Shown here in pieces: positions 29,201 to 37,787 of a stretch of 64,000 bases of DNA. The notes under the pieces are model-generated. The model worked only from the letters and a program-made list of their open reading frames with translations, searched no databases and was not told where the DNA came from. The stretch is from Methanobrevibacter sp. TLL-48-HuF1 (GTDB lineage: Archaea; Methanobacteriota; Methanobacteria; Methanobacteriales; Methanobacteriaceae), in assembly GCF_023617305.1 (NCBI RefSeq), contig NZ_CP081485.1:1354501-1418500 (forward strand), given 5' to 3'. The position numbers and the translations under genes were made by a program. Position 1 is the stretch's first letter, and each line of letters opens with the position of its first letter.

Positions 29201-30991
29201 TGTTGGTGAGGATGCTGTTATTGGTGTGTCTGTTCCGGATATTGTTTCTGGTGTAGTTAATGTTACTGTTAATGGTAGGTCTTATAATGTTGCTATTGTT
29301 GATGGTAAAGGTGTTTTAATTATTTCTAATTTGCTGCTGGAAATTATAATGTTAATGTAAATTATGCTGGTGATAATAAATATTTACCAAGTAGTAATTC
29401 TGCTAATTTCACAGTATCAAAAGTTTCATCTAGTGTGATTGTTGATGTTGGTGATATTGTTGTTGGTGAGGATGCTGTTATTGGTGTGTCTGTTCCGGAT
29501 ATTGTTTCTGGTGTAGTTAATGTTACTGTTAATGGTAGGTCTTATAATGTTGCTATTGTTGATGGTAAAGGTGTTTTAATTATTTCTAATTTGGCTGCTG
29601 GTGATTATGATGTTAATGTGAATTATGCGGGAGATAATAAATATGTAGCAAGCAGTAATTCTACTAAATTTACCATATCTAAATTACCTTCTTCTGTTCT
29701 TGTTAATGTTGATGATATTGTTGTTGGTGAAGATGCAGTTGTTAATGTGGTTTTACCTGATGATGCTAATGGTAATGTTACTATAACGGTTAATGGTAAA
29801 AATTATGTGGCTGTTGTTAAATATGGTGTTGCTAGTGTTACTATTTCTGATTTAGCTAAAGGAAACTACAATGTTTCTGTAAAATACTCTGGTGATAACA
29901 AATATTTACCTGGTGAAAATACTACTCAGTTCAGTGTTGCAAAAGTATCTGATTATAATGTGACTGTTGATATTGTGGATATTATTGAGGGTGAGAATGC
30001 TACTGTGACTGTGGTTGTTCCTGATGATGGAACTGGTGAAGTTATAATTACTATTGATGGTAAAGAGTATAAAGGTAGTGTTGATAATGGTGTTGCTAAA
30101 GTTGTTATCCCTGATTTAAAAGAAGGAACATATAAAGTTGTCACATTCTACACTGGAGACAATAAATATGATTCTATGATTGTTAATGGAACTATAACAG
30201 TTAATAAAAACACTAAAACCACCTTAACAATGGACGATGTTGTAAAATACTTCAAAGGTGCTCAAAATCTCACAGCTAAACTAGTTGACGCATTTGGAAA
30301 CCCAATAGCTAACGCAACTATTTACTTCACAGTAAACGGCAAAGTTTATGCTAAAACAACTGATAAAAACGGTACAGCTTCCATGGGTATCGGATTAGTT
30401 CCTAACGAATACAAAGTAAATGCTGTATTTAACGGAACCAAAGATTATGATAAAGCAACAGCTAATGCAACAGTAACAGTTAAAAACACTGTATTAGGAA
30501 ATGACACTACATTATACTTCTGCAACGGAACAAAATATGTAGCTAAATTCTTAGACAGCAACGGAAAAGCATTAGCAAACACGACTGTAAAATTCAACAT
30601 TAACGGTGTGTTCTACACCCGTGTAACTGATGAAAACGGTACAGCTAGTTTAACTATCAAATTAGATCCAAAATCATATGTTATAACAGCTTACAACCCA
30701 GCAACCGGTGAAGAAAGAGCTAACAACATAACTGTCATGCCAACTTTAATAACTAAAGATCTCTCTATGAAGTTCCAAGATGGTTCTAAATTTAATGTAA
30801 CTATTCTTGATGGTCAAGGTAAACCTTTAGCTAATCAAAATGTAACATTCAATGTAAATGGTGTATTCTACAACAAAGTTTCAGGTGCTGATGGTGTTGC
30901 AAGTTTAAATATAAATTTAAATGCAGGTAAATACATTATTACTTCAATGTGGAATGGTTATCAAGTTGGAAACAATATTACAATTGCTTAA
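26277..30991 (+). pseudogene. Adhesin-like protein with Ig-like repeats, broken by a frameshift (cassette 1, gene B)
   Basis: One gene split in two frames: 26277-29360 gives 1027 residues ending in an aberrant tail, and the original reading resumes from about 29334 to 30991. Repeat units elsewhere read AATTTGGCTGCTGG; here (29328-29340) one G is missing, and the unit is 260 instead of 261 bases. Order: signal peptide (to VSA, residue 22), NosD/beta-helix domain (about 60-430), ten Ig-like units of about 87 residues, then three C-terminal repeats of about 85 residues (DGQGKPLANQNVTFNVNGVFY type). No C-terminal membrane helix. Paralogue at 33782 is intact with two Ig-like units. It may be a true mutation, a phase-variable state or a sequencing error. 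Confidence 0.8.
28376..30205 (+). repeat. Tandem 261-base Ig-like repeats
   Basis: The phrase GATATTGTTGTTGGTGA recurs at 28401, 28662, 28923, 29193, 29453 and 29714, with a diverged GATATTATTGAGGGTGA at 29978, giving spacings of 261, 261, 270, 260, 261 and 264 bases. The copies starting at 29193 and 29453 are identical over about 140 bases, a sign of recent duplication or gene conversion. Each encodes an Ig-like beta domain (VGEDAV ... NVTVNGRSYNVAI ... GDNKYLPSSNST). Confidence 0.85.
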
Positions 30992-31012
30992 GGGAATTTA
31001 ATATTCTCTTAA
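30988..31012 (+). terminator. Terminator after adhesin cassette 1
   Basis: TTAAGGGAAT pairs with ATTCTCTTAA (one G-T pair) around TTTAA-type loop bases, starting on the stop codon region and followed by TTTTCTTTTTTT. The equivalent position after cassette 2 has a related hairpin. Confidence 0.65.
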
Positions 31013-31086
31013 TTTTCTTTTTTTATATTATTTATTTGGTCTTTTTATCTTCTTTTTTTTAAATATGATATTTTTATTATTCATAT

Positions 31087-31146
31087 AAAAGTTTTAAATA
31101 TGGTGTAGTTTAATAGATTAATTGATAGTCCTATTTATTTGACTAT
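31087..31146 (+). promoter_or_regulatory. Promoter and inverted repeat of the second adhesin cassette
   Basis: AAAAGTTTTAAATAT at 31087-31101 is identical to the element at 23315. ATAGTC follows at 31125-31130, again 38 bases after the start of the 15-mer, with its complement GACTAT at 31141-31146. The intervening sequence differs from that of cassette 1. Confidence 0.5.
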
Positions 31147-31175
31147 TTATGAATTTAAATGGAGGTGAAAAGTAA

Positions 31176-33596
31176 ATGGATTGTAAATTAAAATTTTTAT
31201 TTTTAGGATTGTTGTTTGTTTTGTGTATTAATTCAGTTTCTGCAGTTGATTCTTTGAATAATATGACTTTGGACAGTAATGTTGTCTTAGATGATTCTAA
31301 TTATATTGTTGATAATACTATTTTAATTGATGATGATGTTTCAATTAGTTCTGAAAATGGTGCTACTATTTCAGCCAATAATAAAAATACTATTTTTAAT
31401 ATTTCTAGTAATGGTAAGTTAACTTTATCTAACTTGAATTTAACAAATGCTAAAGGAATCAATGGTGGTGCTATTTACAATGAAGGTACTTTAATATTAA
31501 ATAATTGTACTTTTGTAAATAATAAAGCAACTTTTGGTGGTGCTATTTACAATAATGGGACCATGATTTTAAATAATTGTACATTTGAATCTAACACGGT
31601 TTCAGTTAGTGGTGGAGCCATATATAATCTTCAAGATAATTTAATTATTCAAAATTCCTATTTTGCTAATAATTTGGGAACTATCAGAAACGGTGAATTA
31701 AAAGGTGGAGCAGTTTTTAATAGTGGATTTAATTTAAAAGTTATTAATTCTAAGTTTGTTCATAATGGATTGTATAATAAAGATTGGTATGAAAATGGAA
31801 TTCAATATGGCGGAGCTATTTATGATTGTGGTGGAAATTTAACTGTTGGAAATTCTGTTTTTGGTAAAAATTTTATTTATGGTTATACTAAAAATCAGGG
31901 TACGCAATTAAATTGGAAATATGCATCTGCAATTTACACAATATCTCCAGAATCTACACTTATAAATAACTTATTTGATTCTAATGAGATATACTCAATG
32001 GCATCTTCTTATTTGAAACTTAAAATATCAAATGAGGGTCTTTCTTCTGTTTATACCTTAAAAGTAACAGCTATTAATAATACTTTTTTAAATAATAGTG
32101 CTTATAATCCTGTATTATATATTGTAGGTAATAATAGTTATATTGCAAATAATTATTTCTTAAATAACAGTGCATCAAAACATAGTTTAGGTATATCTAT
32201 TTATGTTCGTGGTCATAGTACAGTATTTTTCAATAATACTTTTATTAATAATACTGGTGGAAATAAAATGTTGGATGGTGCTAATATTTTCATTTCTAAA
32301 GGAGGGCATGAAGTTATTGAATATAATTATTTTGAAAATGGTAATGGAATTGCTTATGAAGGATTTTTAGAGGCATTCCCAGAAAACTATGTTACTGAGG
32401 AGTCTAATGTAACTATTAGGAATAATATATTTAACAATTCTTTCATAGGAATATATTTACATAATGCTAGTATGGTGAATATAGACAGTAATATATTTAT
32501 TAATAATAGTATGGGTATTCATACATATATTGGAAATGATCTTAATATTACAAATAATTATTTTAAAGGTGGAAATTCAGTTAATTTTGGAACTGGAATT
32601 GATTTAAATACAAATAGGACTTTAATTAAAGGAAACATATTTGATGGTTTGAAGTCTAATATGGGTGATATTAAAGGATCATGTGGCGGAATAATTTTCA
32701 TCAAATCTCATTATGATGATGAGGTTGTAATTGAAGGAAATTTCTTTATAAATAATGAAATTTTTAATAGATCAGGATTGATATCTGCATCAATGCCTAC
32801 AGTTAAAGTTTCAAATAACTATTTTGGTAATAATACTCTTAATGGAGGCAGTGTCTTTGATTTAGATAATTCTAAGTTTGAAATTATTGGAAATATTATT
32901 GAAAATACTATGGGATTATTATTTAAAACAGACAGTGATTTCTATTACTTTAATGATGTTATATTTGGTGAAAATCAAATTACAGATTACACTGGAAATA
33001 TCCAAGATTATACTCAATTTAAAAATAATGCTTCTACTTTAAAAGATTATGCAAATGAAAAATATGGAGATGATAGTAATCCTATTTTTGATATGATTCA
33101 AGAGATTATTAAAAATATTTTCGATTCTTTTAATAAAAAATATCAACCTCCTGTGGAAGATAAACCATCTAATAGTACTGATGTTCCTGATAATTCTACT
33201 GTTGTAGATAATAGTACTTCTAATGGTACTGATATCTCAGATAATTCTACTTCTGAAAACAATAATAAAAATCACAATGAGGATAATATTGAAAGTAATT
33301 CTACTGATTCAAGTATTAATTCTGATGTTGATGATATTTTAGACAAATTAACTTCATCTAAAGAAACTCCTGGGTGTGATAGTGGAAATCCTATTGAATC
33401 TAAATCTACAAAATCAAATGTTGGCGCTGGTCAATCTATTCCAATTTCAAATAGTCATTCTTCTTCACCAAAAGCTCATGAAATTGAAAAAAGCAATGTT
33501 TCTAAAAATATTGAAAATAATAATTATTTAATTCTTATTATTGTAGTTATTATAGCTATATTTGCATTACTTGCTATTGGATATAAGAAAAAATAA
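31176..33596 (+). CDS. Adhesin-like surface protein, beta-helix type, membrane anchored (cassette 2, gene A)
   Basis: An 806-residue paralogue of the protein at 23414. It has the same signal peptide (to VSA), the same first 150 residues with GGAIYN repeats, a beta-helix body to about residue 640, a shorter Asn/Ser/Thr/Asp stalk (about 690-740), and the same C-terminal end (SNVGAGQS, then KAHEIEKSNVSKNIENNN and a membrane helix ending YKKK). The central part has diverged more than the ends, as expected if the exposed binding face changes while export and anchoring stay fixed. Ribosome site GGAGG at 31160. Confidence 0.85.
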   Translation: MDCKLKFLFLGLLFVLCINSVSAVDSLNNMTLDSNVVLDDSNYIVDNTILIDDDVSISSENGATISANNKNTIFNISSNGKLTLSNLNLTNAKGINGGAIYNEGTLILNNCTFVNNKATFGGAIYNNGTMILNNCTFESNTVSVSGGAIYNLQDNLIIQNSYFANNLGTIRNGELKGGAVFNSGFNLKVINSKFVHNGLYNKDWYENGIQYGGAIYDCGGNLTVGNSVFGKNFIYGYTKNQGTQLNWKYASAIYTISPESTLINNLFDSNEIYSMASSYLKLKISNEGLSSVYTLKVTAINNTFLNNSAYNPVLYIVGNNSYIANNYFLNNSASKHSLGISIYVRGHSTVFFNNTFINNTGGNKMLDGANIFISKGGHEVIEYNYFENGNGIAYEGFLEAFPENYVTEESNVTIRNNIFNNSFIGIYLHNASMVNIDSNIFINNSMGIHTYIGNDLNITNNYFKGGNSVNFGTGIDLNTNRTLIKGNIFDGLKSNMGDIKGSCGGIIFIKSHYDDEVVIEGNFFINNEIFNRSGLISASMPTVKVSNNYFGNNTLNGGSVFDLDNSKFEIIGNIIENTMGLLFKTDSDFYYFNDVIFGENQITDYTGNIQDYTQFKNNASTLKDYANEKYGDDSNPIFDMIQEIIKNIFDSFNKKYQPPVEDKPSNSTDVPDNSTVVDNSTSNGTDISDNSTSENNNKNHNEDNIESNSTDSSINSDVDDILDKLTSSKETPGCDSGNPIESKSTKSNVGAGQSIPISNSHSSSPKAHEIEKSNVSKNIENNNYLILIIVVIIAIFALLAIGYKKK

Positions 33597-33781
33597 TTTT
33601 TAAACCTTTTTTTATTTTTTTTTAGTCACATTAACTAATATGTTTAACATGGCAATATATCTGTTTTTTTATTGTTTTATCAGTGAGTTTAAATATATTA
33701 AGTTCAATATATTAAATTGTCAAAAATAGTTGATATTTTTACTAATATTTTTGATTAAATTAAAATGGAGGAAATTCATTA

Positions 33782-36628
33782 ATGAATTTTAAATATTTAA
33801 TGATATTGTCTTTAATGTTTATCATTTCAATTGGTGCTGTAAGTGCTGCTGAAGATGTAAACAGCACTGTTGAATCAATTAATATTGATGATATTCCTGT
33901 AGATTCAATTATTATGGATGGTCAAATTGGTACTAATGATAATAATGAATATACAATAACAAATGACAATTATGAAACATATTTTAATAATATGACTGGT
34001 GATATATTAGAAGATGCTCCTTTCAGTGAAGGGGATGTTTTAAAATTTGATAATGTATCTGATAAATATTTTGTAATAAATAAAAACTTAACTATCTTGC
34101 CTGCTGGTTCAAATATTACTTTAACTAATGTTGGTTTTAATTTTGTTCCAGGAAGTGAAGGTGCAACTGTTGATGGTATTACTATTGAAAATAATGTTAC
34201 ACAATGGGTGAATAATAATAAGATTCAGTTAATACCAATTTTAATTCAACATACTAAAAGTATAAATGTTATTAATTCTTATGTTCACTCATCAGCAAAC
34301 TTTGCTATTGCTTTAGCAAATGCAACATATTGTAATATTAGAAATAATACTTTAAGTACAATAAAAGAAAATCCTGGTATGTTTGGAGGTAAATCTACTT
34401 TTTTAGTAGTTGCATCAAGTTATAATAATGTATCTAATAATAATATACTTTCTGCTTCTGCTAATCTTATTTATTTCTTATACTCAGTTCCAGGTGTTAC
34501 ATTAACTTCTGGTATCAGTGAGTTTAATGTATTTGAAAATAATTATTTAAATGGAACTTCTGGTATGAGTAGTGCAATGTGCTGGGGTATTAGAATAATG
34601 GCTAATGATAAATATGCTGTTGGTCAAAACACATTTACTGGTAATTTAGTATCTGATGCAATGAAATGTGTCAGTATTCAAGGTAATGTGGAAAAAATAA
34701 TTTTAACTGGCAACACTTTTGTTAATACAAAAACTGCAATTGAGGTAGGATCTACTAGGAGTAATGCTACATTTATCATTGAAGGTAATACTATAAACTC
34801 AGATTATATTGGAATTTTGCTTGGAAAAGAAACTGCAGTAATTGAAAAGAATATGATTAATGCTACTGGTTATGGAATTCAAATTAATGGAGCAAACAAT
34901 GCTACTGTTTTCGATAATTTAGTTATTTCTGATAAAGATTATGGTATATATGTTTCTGCAGGTACCAATAATTCTATAACTAACAATTATATTATTTCTA
35001 AAACTTATTATGGAAATAATGCAGTTACTACAAAAATCAATGATACTATAATAGAAAACAACACTCCTACCGGAGCTTCTATTGATGTAGATGTAATTGC
35101 TAATATAAATGAAAATGCTACAATTAAAATTAATGTTTTACCATTTGATGCTTATGGTAATGTAACTATTAAGTTTAATGGAAAATCTGAAACTATTAAT
35201 TTCAATGCTTCACAAACTATTGTTCATGATTTGGGAGTTTTAGGTGCTGGAGATTATAATGTTACTGTAATTTATAATGGTAATGCTAAATATAACTCAA
35301 CCAACATTACTAAAACTTTTTCAATCGGTAAAATTTCTGATTATAATATAACTTTAAACAACACTGAAATCATTGCTGGTGAGAATTCAACTCTTGTTAT
35401 AATTTTACCTGAAGATGCAACTGGTGTTGTCAATGTTACTATTGGAAAAGATTCATACAAAGTAAATGTAACTGGTGGAGTAGCTACTGTAAAAATCAAC
35501 TCTTTAATTGCTGGTGATTACAAAGTAAATGTTACCTATTCAGGAGATAAAACTTATGAGGTTTCTAATAATGTATTTAATTTAACTGTTACTCCAATGA
35601 AAGTTGATTTAAACATTTCAGATATTGTGATGATTTATCATGATGGTACTAAAATGGTTGCTGTTTTAACTGATATTAAAGGCAATCCTATAGCTAATGC
35701 TACTGTATACTTTACTATTAATGGTAAAACTTATGCTAAATCTACTGATGCTAACGGTACTGCTTCTATGGGACTTAATTTAGTGTCTGGTGTATATGGA
35801 ACTACTGTTTCATATAATGGTTCAGAAGTGTATAATAATGTATCTAAAAACATTACTGTAACTATTAATCCGACAATTGTAGCTGATGATTTGGTTAAAA
35901 TGTATCAAAATGATACCAGATTCCATGCTAAATTCACTGACAGCACTGGAAAAGCACTGGCTAACACAGAAATCAGATTTAATATTAATGGTGTTTTCTA
36001 TACCAAAAAGACTGATAAAGATGGTATGGCTGATTTAGGCATTATGTTAAGACCTGGATCTTACATTTTAACTGCTTACAACCCTGTAACAGGTGAAGAA
36101 AAAGGATTTAACATAACTGTAAAATCATTAATCATGCAAAACGATTTAACCAAATATTACTTAAATGCTTCCAGATTTGAAGCAACTGTCTACAACAAAG
36201 ACGGATCTTTAGCAGTAAACAAGAATGTAACCTTTAACATCAACGGTGTGTTCTATCACAAAAAAACAGATGAAAATGGTGTTGCAAGCTTAGGAATCAG
36301 TTTAAGACCAGGAAACTATACCATTACAACAATGTATGACGGATTGGATATTGGAAACAAAGTCACTGTCTTACCAACTTTAGTAACAAAAGATCTCTCC
36401 ATGAAGTACCTTGACGGCAGCAATTTCACTGCTTTAACTTTAGATGGTCAAGGTAAACCATTAGCTAACCAAAATGTATCATTTAACGTAAATGGTGTAT
36501 TCTATCACAAAGTTACTAATAAAGATGGTATTGCAAGCTTAGGAATCAGATTAATGAGCGGCGAATACATCATAACTTCCTACTGGAATGACTTCCAAAC
36601 AGGAAACACAATAAAAATCAGTTCTTAA
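33782..36628 (+). CDS. Adhesin-like protein with Ig-like and C-terminal repeats (cassette 2, gene B)
   Basis: A 948-residue intact paralogue of the broken gene at 26277. The signal peptide ends at VSA (residue 22). A NosD-like beta-helix domain spans about 60-420, followed by two Ig-like units (about 430-600) and four C-terminal repeats of about 85 residues (about 605-948) with the core GKPLANQNVSFNVNGVFYHK. No membrane helix at the C-terminus, so it is secreted or held by its repeats or by a partner. The leader (ATATTTTTGATT then AAAATGGAGGA) matches that of the gene at 26277. Confidence 0.85.
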   Translation: MNFKYLMILSLMFIISIGAVSAAEDVNSTVESINIDDIPVDSIIMDGQIGTNDNNEYTITNDNYETYFNNMTGDILEDAPFSEGDVLKFDNVSDKYFVINKNLTILPAGSNITLTNVGFNFVPGSEGATVDGITIENNVTQWVNNNKIQLIPILIQHTKSINVINSYVHSSANFAIALANATYCNIRNNTLSTIKENPGMFGGKSTFLVVASSYNNVSNNNILSASANLIYFLYSVPGVTLTSGISEFNVFENNYLNGTSGMSSAMCWGIRIMANDKYAVGQNTFTGNLVSDAMKCVSIQGNVEKIILTGNTFVNTKTAIEVGSTRSNATFIIEGNTINSDYIGILLGKETAVIEKNMINATGYGIQINGANNATVFDNLVISDKDYGIYVSAGTNNSITNNYIISKTYYGNNAVTTKINDTIIENNTPTGASIDVDVIANINENATIKINVLPFDAYGNVTIKFNGKSETINFNASQTIVHDLGVLGAGDYNVTVIYNGNAKYNSTNITKTFSIGKISDYNITLNNTEIIAGENSTLVIILPEDATGVVNVTIGKDSYKVNVTGGVATVKINSLIAGDYKVNVTYSGDKTYEVSNNVFNLTVTPMKVDLNISDIVMIYHDGTKMVAVLTDIKGNPIANATVYFTINGKTYAKSTDANGTASMGLNLVSGVYGTTVSYNGSEVYNNVSKNITVTINPTIVADDLVKMYQNDTRFHAKFTDSTGKALANTEIRFNINGVFYTKKTDKDGMADLGIMLRPGSYILTAYNPVTGEEKGFNITVKSLIMQNDLTKYYLNASRFEATVYNKDGSLAVNKNVTFNINGVFYHKKTDENGVASLGISLRPGNYTITTMYDGLDIGNKVTVLPTLVTKDLSMKYLDGSNFTALTLDGQGKPLANQNVSFNVNGVFYHKVTNKDGIASLGIRLMSGEYIITSYWNDFQTGNTIKISS

Positions 36629-36648
36629 AGAGAATTCACAATTCTCTT
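36628..36648 (+). terminator. Terminator after adhesin cassette 2
   Basis: AAGAGAATT and AATTCTCTT form nine perfect pairs around CAC, starting on the stop codon of the gene at 33782 and followed by CTTTTTCTTTTTTT. Confidence 0.7.
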
Positions 36649-36704
36649 AACTTTTTCTTTTTTTACATATATCCTTATTTAGTTTAAATTTCATATTATA
36701 ATTC

Positions 36705-37787
36705 ATGTCATTAACTGAAGATATTCTTAGGCGTGATGAGGAATTGTTTTTCAGTGATTTGGATATAACTTCTAAAAGTTCAGATAATAATTCTGAAACG
36801 AAATTAATCGCCGACTTTACTGAGTATAATCCTTTACATAATGGTCATTTTCATTGCATGAAAGTTGCAAAGTCACAAGTTCCAGATGCATTATTTGTAG
36901 CTATTGTTCCAGGACTATTTGAGCGGAGTGGACGAGGTATTCCATATATATTGCCACGTGAAATTAGAGCAAAAATAGCTATTTCAGTAGGTGCAGATGT
37001 TGTTGTTGAAGGTCCGCCTATGGGAATTATGGGTTCCGGCCAGTATTCTCTGTCATTGGCTAAAATGTTTAAAGCTTTAAACACAGATTATATTCCAAGA
37101 GGTTATAAGGAAGTTCCAAATTTTGATTTAATAATGGACAGAATATCTGAAGGTCATTGGATAGCTCCAAAACCTTATAAAATAATTGATAAAACAGTTA
37201 ACGAAGTTCTCCTAAGAGATAAGCTTGAAGAGGATAATTATGTCATAGCTTCCTTTTCAAATTCTTTAAGTAAAATCAACTTTGATTATGAAAATAAGTT
37301 TATTTTTGTAAAACGGATTGGAGGCGTAAGCGGAACTTTAATCAGGCGCTCTATTGCTGAAAATAATTTTGATAAGGTTAAGGACATGATGCCTGATAAA
37401 ACAATTGAAGTTTTAAAACATGAAATAGCTAATGATAATCTGATTTATAATGTTAGGGATGAAGAAGCTATTTTAAATACTGTAAATACTTTTGATTTTG
37501 ATGATTTGGCTGGTTTAAACATGTTTAATGAAAGATTGGCTAATACTATTTTTAATAATTCTCCTTTTGATAATGTTGAAGAGGTTCAAAAAGTTATTGG
37601 AAGAGGTTTTTCAACACATTTTAGTGAAAGAATACTCAGTATTCTGGAAATTCCCATTTCCAAAAAAGTAATTTCAGAATATATTGAAAATTATCCTGCA
37701 AAAATTAGGGTGCTGGATTATAAGAATGGTGAAGTTTTAGAAAAATTTAGAAAAAAAGTAAATAATGAAATTGAATTATTTCATTAA
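36705..37787 (+). CDS. Nucleotidyltransferase related to tRNA(Met) cytidine acetate ligase (TmcAL)
   Basis: A 360-residue protein. Residues about 33-60 carry the nucleotidyltransferase signature EYNPLHNGHFHCM (H-x-GH), followed by a domain with the pattern of the COG1323 family to which bacterial TmcAL belongs (SRGIPYILPREIRAKIA-like, and ISGTLIRRSI near 210). TmcAL acetylates the wobble cytidine of elongator tRNA(Met) using acetate and ATP. Whether the archaeal member does the same is unknown. The last 12 bases overlap the end of the convergent gene at 37776. Confidence 0.65.
   Translation: MSLTEDILRRDEELFFSDLDITSKSSDNNSETKLIADFTEYNPLHNGHFHCMKVAKSQVPDALFVAIVPGLFERSGRGIPYILPREIRAKIAISVGADVVVEGPPMGIMGSGQYSLSLAKMFKALNTDYIPRGYKEVPNFDLIMDRISEGHWIAPKPYKIIDKTVNEVLLRDKLEEDNYVIASFSNSLSKINFDYENKFIFVKRIGGVSGTLIRRSIAENNFDKVKDMMPDKTIEVLKHEIANDNLIYNVRDEEAILNTVNTFDFDDLAGLNMFNERLANTIFNNSPFDNVEEVQKVIGRGFSTHFSERILSILEIPISKKVISEYIENYPAKIRVLDYKNGEVLEKFRKKVNNEIELFH

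Larger units (their letters stand above)
23315..36648 (+). repeat. Tandemly duplicated two-gene adhesin cassette
   Basis: Copy 1 is 23315-31012 and copy 2 is 31087-36648. Each holds promoter element, gene A (beta-helix, membrane anchored), a 185-232 base spacer, gene B (beta-helix plus Ig-like plus C-terminal repeats) and a hairpin with T-run. The matching extends to the leaders and terminators, so the whole unit was duplicated and then diverged. Confidence 0.75.

Noticed and set aside
29328-29345. Programmed ribosomal frameshift in the adhesin gene
   Set aside because: No slippery heptamer or following structure is present, and the missing base is clear from the repeat comparison; a deletion or sequence error is simpler.
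23414-36628. CRISPR array
   Set aside because: The repeats are long, in frame and protein-coding (261 bases, Ig-like); there are no short direct repeats with unique spacers and no cas genes.
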